From Discostella pseudostelligera (lineage: Eukaryota; Bacillariophyta; Thalassiosirophyceae; Thalassiosirales; Thalassiosiraceae): a stretch of DNA of 52,516 nt. The stretch covers positions 1 through 52,516 of the forward strand of contig JALLBK010000058.1 in NCBI GenBank assembly GCA_036940085.1. Direction: 5' to 3'. A program made the position numbers and the translations under genes. The first letter of the stretch is position 1. Each line of letters opens with the position of its first letter. Of the stretch, positions 21,036-30,934 are shown piece after piece. The notes below the pieces were generated by a model that searched no databases, was not told where the DNA came from, and saw nothing but the letters and a program-made list of their open reading frames with translations.

Positions 21036-21948
21036 TTAACGGCTACGCTTGAGACTTTTCTCAATTTCCGCATATTCCTGATACAATCGCTTCCTCCTCT
21101 TCTCGGGGAGGGGGTACTTGTATCCGTAACTGGTGTAATGTCCCGCCAAAACGTTAATGGATGTGTACAGCGTCGAGAAGCTAGGCTTCCCAGCCACCTG
21201 TGGAAATCTCCTGTAATAACTCACAAAGTCAATCATCTCCTTCTTGAGATTTTTGCCAAAATCCTCCATGCGGTCGGCACCCTTGGCAAGACCGGTGGCG
21301 GTGACCATGTGATTGCGAACACGGGCGGCATCGTTTTCGTAGTTGTAGGTAAGACCCCAGTCGGTGGGGAATTCGTACGCTGTCGACTGTTCGGGGACGG
21401 TAATTTCGGCAGAGGCCACAAGTGGAAAGAGGACTGTGGATGCGGCAGCGGTCGAGGCAGTTTGGAGGAACTGGCGACGAGCAGATTGTTCATTCTGAAA
21501 GAGAGGTGAAATAGGAAAGTTTCATGGTTAATACAGTCTCAATTTTCTCTGGTCAGATCATTGGAAATTATGCCGACAGAACTGCTGCTTTTCAATTAGT
21601 GCGACGGGCAGTCGTTATGAGCCATAGATGGGGATAGAGTTTCGATTTCGTTCATTGTCATATTGTTTGAGTTGTAGTGTAGGTGCCCGCACTGGTTTTG
21701 GATCCAATAGGTTAAATATTTGTGAATACCCCTCCCCGTACGGTTGCGGCTTCTTCCTCGTCAATGATTCCTTTCTCTGCGTATATCATCGCGTAGGTGA
21801 TCGATCTAATCTGCTCACATCATCCATATCTTAGTCTTAGGCACCTCATACATCAATCGCCGAGGTAACAGGCAAAGTTACTCACCGACACAGAGAATGC
21901 TCCGGCAGTGCATGCCATCGCAGCGGCGAGGATCATTTGAGTCTTCAT
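21036..21948 (-). CDS. psb27: Photosystem II assembly protein Psb27, thylakoid lumen
   Basis: Psb27 binds CP43 on the lumenal side of PSII assembly and repair intermediates and keeps the Mn cluster from loading too early. Exon 1 (21886-21948) encodes MKTQMILAAAMACTAGAFSVS, a signal peptide with the Ala-Phe plastid motif. A 391 bp phase-0 intron follows. Exon 2 (21036-21494) starts with a twin-arginine lumen signal (RRQFLQTASTAAASTVLFP, then ASA). The mature part shows the four-helix Psb27 signature: NYENDAARVRNHMV, DFVSYYRRFPQVAGKPSFST, INVLAGHYTSYG and PLPEKRRKRLYQEYAEIEKS. Total 173 residues, a normal length for a precursor. Confidence 0.94.
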
Positions 21949-22403
21949 GGTTGAGCAGTGGTAATAAATAATGGATGTGATTCTTTCTATTGAACCTCTC
22001 TGCTCTGGTTGGAATTGTTGACGGCAAATCTTTCACTTTCACCACTCTGTGCTACTCTGTGTCATCGTAACAACATCGTCATCGTCGCCAACGCAGTGGA
22101 TGGATGAATGAGGCAAGTAAGCGGCAGCAGCTGATGCTGACGTATGCGAAGCCAAGCGTCGATTTGGCGGGAGTGTGCGATGGTCAGACGCCACCCATCC
22201 ATCCAGCGATAGCATCATCAGCGGCAATCTCCCATCAGCGACAACCGCTTCGCATCCAAATCCACACATCGCAAATCGCATCGCATCGACATCGACGGTC
22301 GACGGCCGAAGCCAGCCACAGCTGCAAAGATCAAAGATCCGTTGCCTGTGCCACCTTTTGGCCGCATTGCTTTTATTTTGTCAATCCCTACCCTACCAGT
22401 GCA
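21949..22403. promoter_or_regulatory. Divergent promoter between Psb27 and the finger-Hop2 gene
   Basis: A 455 bp stretch with an E2F-like TTTGGCGGGAG at 22163-22173 and a run of short ATCGCA/ATCGAC repeats around 22266-22310. The reading frame of the downstream gene is open back to 22104, but the ATG at 22404 is preferred because the upstream part has promoter-like words and no conserved composition. Confidence 0.5.
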
Positions 22404-25107
22404 ATGACGAGGAGTTCGGGCCGTAACAACAACACGGCCGCTAATTGTACGATGGAGGTCGTCGAGCCGCCGGTCGTCGCGACGGAAGATAGTACCGAAG
22501 AGAGTGTGCCGTCGTTATCATCGACCGACGACGTTGAGATCATGGCCTCTACCAATGACAAGCCTACCGACGATGCAACGACCATCGATGATATTGAAGC
22601 TGGTAATGCTGATGATGGAGTTGTTGCTGACGAAGCTGTGACTATGATCGATGCCGAAGAATTCAACGACGACGACGACGATGCAAACAATGACAATGAG
22701 ACATCGTCTGCTGGCGGCATCAACGACGGCAATGACGACAATGAAGCGACGAACAATGCTGGTATCACTGAGAAGACTGCTGCCGATGAAGATGAAAATG
22801 AAGATGCCGTCGTTGAGGAAGAGGAGGAGAAGGAAGAACTGTGGGATCTCAAGGTGGTACTCTCTGCCAAACAAATACTATCTCCTCATCCGGTAACATG
22901 CCAGACCGATAACTGCAATCTCGTAGCATGCTGCATCTGGTCATCGAGTTTGGACCCGGAGACTCCCTGGTATACATGTTTGGATTGTCAGGTGGAACAT
23001 TTTGGTGGATGGCCCAGTACCGACGAAGCTGAGGGTGGTGGTGGACTTCCTATCAAGGTGTTGGGTGATGATCTGCGCGATGCGATGATGGAGAAGTGTA
23101 CTAATTTGGTGGAACCGGAGTTGCCAAATTTGCCCTCGGTCATTGGTGGTGAGGTGGGAGGAAAGAAGATCTCCGACAAAGCAGGAAGTGATAATGTGAA
23201 CGAGGCGACGAGCAATGACAACGACGAAGACGAAGATGGCGATGGAGAGGTACTGTGGGAATTGAAGAAGGTGTTTAGCGTCAAGGAGTTGACAAAGTCC
23301 AAGCCAATGAGGTGCAAAACTGATGATTGTAATCTATTAGCGTGTAGTGTGTGGAAATCCAGTGAAGGCGCATCGTGGTACTCTTGTCTGGATTGTCAAG
23401 AGAAGTAAGTGGATTGTGAATTGTCATCTTCGTCTTTGCTTCATTCGAATCGATCAAACAATGACATCAAACACTCTCTATCCAGTGATTATGGCGGATG
23501 GCCCGAGGCAAATGAGTTACCGATCGATCATCTTACTGAAGAGAATCGTCGTCTAATTGTCGAGAAGTGTTCGGAACAAGAAGATCCGATCCTACCCACG
23601 AGCATGTCATTGTTGTCGACTGCTGGCGCCGCGGGAAGCAGCAAAGGTACCAGCATCACGCCTCCACCAGGTCATGACAAGGCTATTGCTGAGAGTCAAT
23701 CCAACGTCGTCGTTGGCGCAGTTCATTCCAAGGGTGGTAAGAAAATGCAAGGCGGTGTAACTCCATCTCCCATGCCTCCATCGTCGAAGAAAACTGACGA
23801 CGACAAGCCAAAGGTCATGTCCAAGAGTGCCATCGAAGCGCATCGTAAATGGCAGGCGGAGGCTGAGAAGCTTGGTGGACCCAATGCTCGTGTCGTTGTT
23901 AGCAAGCCCGAGGCCAAGAAGCTCGTCTTCGATGAACTGCGCAATGAGTTTGCTCCTATGAACATTGACGGAGTGTAAGTAACATGATGGACTGGTTTGC
24001 TTCTTTCAATGACTGTCAAAATTCATTCTAACTTGTCACTTTTTCACCCTATCATCTCTCCGAATGGACCAAGTTACAAAATGCTCAAGGCTGTGGTTCC
24101 TTCGGTAGTACTCAAATCTTGCCTCGATGAAATGGTTGATAAGCACGTGGGTGGTGATCAATTTGCGGAAGATAGTGATGATGACGATGACGATGGCAAG
24201 TCCTCAAAGAAGAAGGCGAAGACCGTCAAAAAGTCCACTGGCGACTCGGACGAGTATGCCGGTTCGCTCCGTCTCAAGGAAGGTAGGAATGTCAACAACA
24301 ACCTTTACTACGTCGATCACACCAAGTTGTCCAACGAAGGGAATGGATTGCTACCCGAGTTGAGGAATGAGTTATTGTGCAATTCGCAGAAGTCCAAGGC
24401 CGAGCTCGATCAATTGAATGAGCAGTTCAAGTCAATTACTGCCGAGGCTGCTAAGCTTGAGTCGGAGCCCAAGAACGAAGAACTCATTTTGGAGCTTGCT
24501 GATCAGGAGAGGAATCTACAGGAGCTCAATGACAAGCTCGAAGAGTCTCGAGCCCATGCTTCAAGTAAGTCCGTCTACTTGTCGTTCGTCGGCATTTCTA
24601 CATGGTCGATTTCTCAATGTATCAATTCAATTGTTCTCTCCTTCACAGACGAGAAGCACGTCAAGAAGGTAAGAAGTGAAATCGATAACATGGCAGCTGT
24701 TTGGCGAAAGAGGAAGAGGCAGTGCATTGAGGTAAGTTATTGGTAATGTATCACTGACGGTAATTTCGTGTGCTTCATCTCACGTGTATGCTACAATCGA
24801 ATGCGGTACCTATTTGGCACTCATCAATATGCAGTTCATCTCGATGATGGAAGAGTCGACGGAGGGCACGATCAGTCTCAAGAAGTGCTTGAAAGGCGAA
24901 GGCGCACTGGAAATCGACAGCGACGAAGCCGCAATCAAAGGGGCAATTGCATTTGCTCAAAGGAAACGACCCAATATCAGCCGAGGAAACTTGTCGGGCG
25001 GAGGGAAGAATGGAGGAGAACACGAAGGCTTGCGCCCGGACGACAATTTCATTGGAGTGACGCTCAGTGCACTAGGCAAGCCTGAGAGAGTCTTCGTGAA
25101 GAATTGA
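22404..25107 (+). CDS. HOP2: Hop2/TBPIP-type meiotic recombination protein fused to two Cys-rich fingers
   Basis: Hop2 with Mnd1 stimulates Rad51/Dmc1 strand invasion in meiosis. Five exons (22404-23404, 23486-23974, 24074-24564, 24649-24731, 24835-25107) join in phase for 778 residues. Residues 1-145 are acidic. Two homologous finger modules follow (about 145-255 and 285-365), each C-x4-C-N-L-x-A-C, then W-Y-x-C-L-D-C-Q, then GGWP; the second spans intron 1. A basic linker leads to a winged-helix (from about 470: AKKLVFDELRNEFAPMNIDG) with an acidic insert, then LYYVDHTKL. A coiled coil (600-675) ends at WRKRKRQCIEFISMMEE and LEIDSDE, the Hop2 C-terminal signature (WRKRKR ... GIExDE). Usual Hop2 is about 220 residues, so the N-terminal 460 are extra. 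The finger is unlike standard CW or PHD types. It adjoins UNC119 tail-to-tail. Confidence 0.88.
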
Positions 25108-25304
25108 TGTGATCATGACTGCATTAGATCTTACATGAAGGTATATTCTCGTTACATATCATCGGATGGATTGCACCAGACCTTCGGGGATGTTGTCAAT
25201 CATTCACCCTGATATTTTAGCTTAGAGACGGACCGGAACCTGTTGATTCGGACCGCATAGTAATACTCAAGTAACATGCTTCATAGACATCTCCTCCAAT
25301 TGTA

Positions 25305-26190
25305 TCAATCTTCTTCTTTCACATATTGGTAGCGCGCTTTATTGTGCATCATCAACTCATCATCCACAAAATAGAACGAATCGCTCACTGTTTCGTATGG
25401 GTGCGAGATCATATCTTGAATAATGTCCTCGCTGAGTGGAGGGACATCGTAGATGGCATCCCTTGAATGAATGATTATGAGTGCTGGAAGAAAGATATTA
25501 GCGCAATATCAATACACGCGGTTGAACTTACCAGCTATTGACACTCCCAGGAATGCAAAAGCCGAAGCAAAAGTCATAGCTTTTGATCAGTTTCCCACGG
25601 AAGTAATGTCGCTCAATCATTCGAAAGTTATTGATCGGCATGTCTCCAACTTTGAAGGTGAGGCTAACGACAAAAATAATGATGATGAATAAAGAACAAT
25701 ATCCGCGAGATTCTGTGTAGCTCCAATCAAGACGAAGTGTTTAACCGGGGAGTTGAACGCACCTTGTCGAAACTAATGGCAAGCGCAGAACATCTTCGCA
25801 AAAAGAATACTTGACTGCTCGAACGTAGTCATCTTCATCAACGGTGTCATAGTCAATCTCCATGGACCCAACCATCTCCACATTCTGTCCAACTTCGAAT
25901 AGCACACGCTTCGAGTCCTCGTCGCTTATTGTGAATTTGAGAAACTCAATGTTGTGTTCGTCAGACAACGAGCAGAGAAACCCATTCGTAGGCTTCTTGA
26001 GCCGAAGGACATCCTCCGGACCGATGGAGAACCTGCGATCCGGAATGACTGCTGGTGAGATCGTGGTATCTCGACGCTTCGACATCGACTGCATCTTCCT
26101 AAACTCAAATGAAAGATCAATGATTTCGCGTTTTAAATATGAAATTTGACGCCCCTGAAACGAAGATTGCGCCGCATTCCTGTCATTCAT
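25305..26190 (-). CDS. UNC119: UNC119 lipid-binding trafficking protein
   Basis: UNC119 wraps N-myristoylated cargo in a beta-sandwich and delivers it to cilia under Arl3/Arl2 control. Three exons (25763-26190, 25532-25663, 25305-25461) join with split Ser and Trp codons to give 238 residues, the usual family size. Motifs: [56 protein letters not shown], and the UNC119-specific ending [17 protein letters not shown] then [10 protein letters not shown], which separates it from PDE6-delta. The codon three bases upstream of the ATG is TTG, so 26190 is the first true start. It faces SSNA1 across only 42 bp. In a diatom whose flagella exist only in sperm, expression in gametes is a reasonable inference. 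Confidence 0.95.
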
Positions 26191-26232
26191 CAAGTCCCTC
26201 GATCTCGTTGGTAATCATTATTCTTTACTACC
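26191..26232. promoter_or_regulatory. 42-bp gap between head-to-head start codons of UNC119 and SSNA1
   Basis: The ATG of UNC119 (minus, 26190) and of SSNA1 (plus, 26233) are 42 bp apart. The gap is AT-rich on its right side (ATCATTATTCTTTACTACC) and has no obvious E2F or G-box word. Both 5' UTRs must be very short, or the transcripts start inside each other's coding region. Confidence 0.6.
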
Positions 26233-26720
26233 ATGAGTGTGAGAAATTACAATCATGATATGCTTGCAGGTATCAATCAATTGAAACAGCTGCGAGACTC
26301 CGTGGCTGGCCAAATTGAAGCAGAACAGGCTGTTTCCAACAAATTGAAAGACGAAATCGCAGTGCTCAGTGAAAGGATGTAAGTGAAGGGCAAGCATTCG
26401 TGTCCAATGCAACTCACCTCTAACGAATCATTACTTCGCACTTGAATTCAGGATGAGATCTCAATCGAACCTGAAAGTGCTTAACGAGTCGATGGCATCC
26501 TACTCCAAAACTTTGGAGGAGACAGAGCTTGTTTGTGAGGATGCGTGCCAATGTTGCATCCTGCGTTATTGACAACTCGCTCATCACTATTATTGCATTC
26601 CACTACACTGCATAATCTCTAGATAATAAGATCGAAGAATCAAGCCAAAACTTGCTCAACGTTATCAAGCGGGAGACGAAATCAATTCAAAAGACTCTGA
26701 ATGCTAAAAATGTACCATGA
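26233..26720 (+). CDS. SSNA1: SSNA1/DIP13 microtubule-associated small coiled-coil protein
   Basis: SSNA1 (NA14; DIP13 in Chlamydomonas) is a fibre-forming coiled-coil protein of basal bodies and axonemes that can branch microtubules. Three small exons (26233-26378, 26452-26534, 26623-26720) give 108 residues, against about 110-120 in the family. Exon 1 opens with NYNHDMLAGINQLKQLRD, matching the family start NYN-x2-L. Exons 1-2 join at a split Met codon. The exon 2-3 join uses donor GTGAGG and restores ETELVYNKIEESSQNLLNV, the counterpart of ETE-x2-Y-x-K-I-x-ESSQ-x-LL in animals. The whole protein is predicted helical. It is too small and too broken by introns to be found by length-based scanning. 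Confidence 0.92.
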
Positions 26721-26861
26721 GATGATGTTGATGTGTCGGGAAGAATTAGTGTCTTAAATTGCAAGCGAAATTCATGTAATGAATGTTGATTTTCATGCTT
26801 ACATTGATGTTGGGTCTTTCCCAGCACCACATTCCCCACCTCTGCAGCTGTATCTCATTAT

Positions 26862-28394
26862 TCATTCCAACCAAAATACGTCACCAGAAAGCAAATGACC
26901 ACTGGGTAAACTACCCCCACACGGCGATAACAAACTCATTGACGCCTTATCCACATCCACCTTCTCCACAATAACAAATCCCGCCACTCCCGCTAGATAT
27001 AAATCTCGTGCACTGCCGCTTTGTTCATATTTTTCCACCGCACTTGGGTGACATACTGCCAAGACCGAGTGTTGAAATTTCGATGTGATATCCAATGATG
27101 GAATGGTTGATAATTGAATAGGATCGGTGGATTGTTTTGCAGATATTGGAAGCAATGATGCGGATAATGAAATATTGGATAGTTTGTGTAGTTGAATATC
27201 GGCCATACGGACTTCAATCAGACATGGACTGAACTGGTATTGAAGATTGGTGGACGACGATGGACCATCGGATGATTTCGGAGGTAGGCTATTCCCATAG
27301 AAATATCGTTTAATCGACTGCGAGCGCAATGCACGACGAAAGCTTGCATCCCGCGATACCACTCCTCCACTTCGTGGCAATTTAATCAATATCGGTGTCT
27401 TCCTCATTGGGCCACCACCACCCTCAAAGTCCTTCTTAAACTGTGTCCCCAACATACTATACAGTCGATCATGTCCCAACACCAACACGACATTAATCCG
27501 AAATGCCTCAATGGCATGAAGTAAATATCGATATCCAATATCTTCAATCAATCCGGATGTATTCACAATTATTCCTGAAGCATTGGCATCCGCATCCCCC
27601 GACAAACGTTCGTCAATGGCATGTCCCAATTTCGATAATTGTGCCTTGTACACATCCGGATGAGCGGCTAAGTCCTGTGATCCGTACCACAACACTAATG
27701 GCATCATGGCACCACCGCTCGTGGACGAGGATGAACCACCCATGATAGAAGACGCACCGTAACAATCGGGACTAATCATATCGGACGATACTGGAATAGC
27801 GGCAATGGTACCTGGTACCGAAAGCATATTTTGTGACGCATCCAAATCTACCAAGATGGGTGTACGGCCCAATTTGACAGCGTAGGCGGTGAGTACTCGT
27901 GCCAAACTGGATTTACCACAGTCGGCTGGTCCGACTAGTAGGACCCTTGGTCCACCTACGGTGGCGGTGGTGGTAGTGGTGGTATTTTCGACTGCAGCTG
28001 TAGCAGGTGCCGCATTCGGATTGGCGGAATTTCCCAGTGCCTCATCCCGCATCGCCTCCAGCTGAGCATGTGTATTCACATACGAAACATTGGCATCAGT
28101 CTCATCACTAACATAAATTATATCAAGCTGATCTTGATTCGATACATCGAGAATGCACCCGTGCCAAGTGAATATGGCCACCTTGGCCGAGGTGAGATGG
28201 ACTGGTCGATCGATGGCAAGTTCGGCACCGAATAATTCTGCCGAGCCAGATCGTAGTGTTATGGTGCTCGATATGCCACCCGATGATGATGGGATCTCAA
28301 TGCGTAGTTCGGATTCGGGGGAGAGGGTGTGACGGGTGATGTTGTCGGCTGGGGGAGGAAGGTCCCTGCTACTACTGGCGGAGGCGGCGCTCAT
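26862..28394 (-). CDS. CLP1: CLP1 polyribonucleotide kinase / mRNA cleavage-factor subunit
   Basis: CLP1 is a P-loop protein of mRNA 3'-end cleavage factor and, in animals, of tRNA splicing, where it phosphorylates RNA 5'-OH ends. This single-exon frame gives 510 residues. Domains: N-terminal beta domain (SELRIEIPSSS ... GSAELFGAELAIDRPVHL, IFTWHGCILDV); Walker A GPADCGKSS at about 155-163; LVDLDASQNMLSVPGTIAAIP at the family's LDVGQG-PG site; GYRYLLHAIEAFRINVVLVLGHDRLY; and a C-terminal beta domain ending FVIVEKVD ... SPCGGSLPSGHLLSGDVFW. The family's Walker A usually reads GPTDVGKST, so the key Lys-Ser is kept. The usual GQG is SQN here, which could lower kinase activity as in yeast Clp1. 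The stop converges on SSNA1 (141 bp). Confidence 0.93.
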   Translation of the reverse strand: MSAASASSSRDLPPPADNITRHTLSPESELRIEIPSSSGGISSTITLRSGSAELFGAELAIDRPVHLTSAKVAIFTWHGCILDVSNQDQLDIIYVSDETDANVSYVNTHAQLEAMRDEALGNSANPNAAPATAAVENTTTTTTATVGGPRVLLVGPADCGKSSLARVLTAYAVKLGRTPILVDLDASQNMLSVPGTIAAIPVSSDMISPDCYGASSIMGGSSSSTSGGAMMPLVLWYGSQDLAAHPDVYKAQLSKLGHAIDERLSGDADANASGIIVNTSGLIEDIGYRYLLHAIEAFRINVVLVLGHDRLYSMLGTQFKKDFEGGGGPMRKTPILIKLPRSGGVVSRDASFRRALRSQSIKRYFYGNSLPPKSSDGPSSSTNLQYQFSPCLIEVRMADIQLHKLSNISLSASLLPISAKQSTDPIQLSTIPSLDITSKFQHSVLAVCHPSAVEKYEQSGSARDLYLAGVAGFVIVEKVDVDKASMSLLSPCGGSLPSGHLLSGDVFWLE

Positions 28395-28653
28395 GGTGCA
28401 TCTCTTTCATTTTGGACCGTGGACGGTGGACGGTGACAAGTGAGAAGGTGCCGCTGTCGACGGACAGGCTTAGCCATCGGTCGACGGACAGAGAGGCTGA
28501 GTCTAGGTGGACGGACAGACACTTCGTCGCCACGTGGAGTAAACGAACGCCAGCCAGACACTTCGCTGCCACGTGGAATAATCGAACGCCGGCAAGACGA
28601 AAGTTGAGGCAAATCCAAATCCGAATCTCCTCCAAATTCACTTCTTCTTGAAC
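28395..28653. promoter_or_regulatory. CLP1/GPX-like divergent promoter with a 39-bp tandem repeat carrying G-boxes
   Basis: Two 39-bp direct repeats (28516-28554 and 28555-28593) each contain CAGACACTTCG, then GCCACGTGGA, then CGAACGCC. The palindrome CACGTG is at 28531-28536 and 28570-28575. Upstream, GACGGACAG occurs three times (about 28458-28518). The element sits in the 259 bp between CLP1 (-) and the glutathione-peroxidase-like gene (+). Equal spacing of two G-boxes suggests cooperative bZIP or bHLH binding. Confidence 0.75.
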
Positions 28654-29997
28654 ATGACGACCATGGCGCTGATACGACGGGCAATAGCCCCAACAGCGCT
28701 GCTATTACTCGCGGCATCTCAATCTACAGTAGTAATCGCATTCACAACTCCTCTTGAGAGTCGTTGTCACTCAGTGCAAATTTCGACTCAATTGCGGGCT
28801 AGGGATCCATCACCATCACCTACACCGTCGGCGTCGACCAATCGGCGTGCCTTCCTCGCGACCTCTGCCATCATCTTAACTTCCGGCAATGCATTTCCCG
28901 CCTACGCAGACGAACAGGACAATGTCGAACCAACACCATCATCCTCAGACGCCTTCGAAAGCATCGCCGCTCGAGCGGCACGTGTCACCCAAGAAGTCAC
29001 CCAATCCGAAATTGCACAACAAATTGCCGACGAGGAGGCCAATCAACGTCGTATCGAGCTCGCCCAAAAACTCAAGGACGATATCCGCACCATCTATGAT
29101 TTTACATTACCCGTCAATGGCAAGGCACGTGAAATATCCGAATTGATTGGTCAAACATTTAGTGATGGGAGTAGTGGGGATGGTTGGACGGATGGTGGTG
29201 AAGGCGAGAGTAGCACGCCTGGTAGAATGAATGGAGGGAAGGTGGGTACACGAGTCAAGGCGATTTTGGTTGTGAATATGAAACAGGATGATCCTATTGC
29301 TAGGAAGAATATTCCGGAGTTGATTGAATTGGTGACGAGGTGAGTTGTGATACTTTACATTCAGCATTCATGAAGTATCTTGGCATAGAGGGAATCGACT
29401 TGCGTCTATTCATTTAGTATTTCTTGTCTCTCACTTGTTCTCGTTGTTTGTCTTCCAACATCAACCATACCTCATTCCACAAATTTATATTCGATTATTT
29501 AACCAAAGATTTGGCAAAAATGGTGAATTCGCCGTGATCGTGTCCCCCACCGATCAGGGATATTACGAACCAGATACATCGGCATTGCTACGGTTGAAGC
29601 TCGAACAGGAATATGGATATGGAAATACACATGGTACGATACTTACCGACAAGGTGAATTTATTGGGATCGGGTGCGGTGCCATTTTGGAGATGGATTGA
29701 GGGGAGTTGTCGTACCCCGGCTGGATTGGGNTACACCAACGAAAACATACAATCATCAAACACGCACAGGCCAACTTTGAAAAGTTTCTTGTCGACGGTC
29801 GCACTGGCAAACCCCTTCGTCGATACCCTCGCAAATACCAACCCTACGATATTGCCGATGATATTGCGGCATTGATTCAAGGCAAACCATTGCCACCCGC
29901 CGGTTCCAACTTTAAAGAAGAGTGGAGAAATGCTGCCAAGGAGGCGGAGAATGATACGTATCGTTTCCAGAAAGGATTGAATTATTTTGATCAGTAA
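28654..29997 (+). CDS. Lumenal glutathione-peroxidase-like protein lacking the catalytic cysteines
   Basis: The precursor starts MTTMALIRRAIAPTALLL, then Ile-Ala-Phe-Thr (plastid motif), then a twin-arginine lumen signal RRAFLATSAIILTSGNAFP. The fold is that of glutathione peroxidase: IYDFTLPVNGKAREISELIG, VKAILVVNMKQDDP, IPELIELVTR (intron 29340-29508, split Arg), FGKNGEFAVIVSPTDQGYYEP, GAVPFWRWIEG and ANFEKFLVDGRTGKPLRRY. In active enzymes the second block reads N-V-A-S-K-C/U-G and the fourth F-P-C-N-Q-F; here both cysteines are missing and the WNF tryptophan is Ala. The Gln and Asn positions remain. An ambiguous base n at 29731 coincides with a frame change; two bases at that point instead of one would keep the frame. 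The product (about 390 residues) is probably a non-catalytic relative. Confidence 0.85.
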
Positions 29998-30934
29998 AGA
30001 AAGGAAGGGAGTTAATGTGTGTCTATTAGAGAATATGTTTCCTTGTTGCATTACTCGGAATATTGTCGATTAATTCATTTACAAATATTTGTCAATATAA
30101 TAATTTGCAACTCTTCTGCAGCTCTTGAGCATCTAGTATCATAACTACTTCATGTCGAAACATTCAACGGCATCTACCATCGACAATCATCTTCATCTAT
30201 GCATAGTCCTCCATTCAAAATGCACCATTAGAACCCAAATAAATTTCACTCGGACTCCACCATCGTGTTTCTTACCAAACAATAATTCATCGATGCAAAT
30301 TTTCGTCGAGGAAGGCACACACTCTTTTGTCGAAGGGGGAAACAAGTTGGGCTGGGATTTGGATTTCCTTGAGTTCGTGTGCTTGCTTGGCCCGTGGACG
30401 TGCGTACGTGCGTGTGCGGTATGCATGAGGTAAAGGAAGCACATACTATTTGTACTTGTACTAATTCCTACATGTGAAGGTGCTGCTTCCCGCCAAAATA
30501 GCCGAACTTGAGCCACTCTTTCGAGAAACCCAAACCCACTCTTTCTCTTCTCCGACCTCTTCCCCCCATCCTTTCCCCATTCTCCACAGAGCTCCACACA
30601 AAAGATGGGGAGTTCTCTTTTTGTGGCATTTGACGCAATCGTGAGGCAATACCCCAAGAAGAGCAGGCAGGCAGGGGAGCTTCATCCCGACGACATTCCA
30701 ATCGGCAATAATCGTCGAACGTCTACAGATCAATTAATAGGTCGTCCCTCCCCCCGGTCGACAATAACATCATCAACGACATCGAGAGGGGTCAGCTGAA
30801 AGCTTGGACAGGTGTTACCGTCTCTTTTTGTTGACATCCTTTGCCGCTCGTTGCATCATCATCATCATCATCAACAACAAGAGCAGTAGGCCATCATCGT
30901 CGCAGTCTTATATATAATTACATTCTCAAAAATA
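29998..30934. other. Intergenic region with one E2F-like word
   Basis: A 937 bp stretch with no supportable gene. TTCCCGCCAAAA lies at 30487-30498 and a TATATAA-like box at about 30909-30916, 20 bp before the next ATG. Short frames on both strands are Arg/Ser/Pro-rich and without domain signals. A (TCA)n run lies just before the TATA-like box. Confidence 0.45.
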
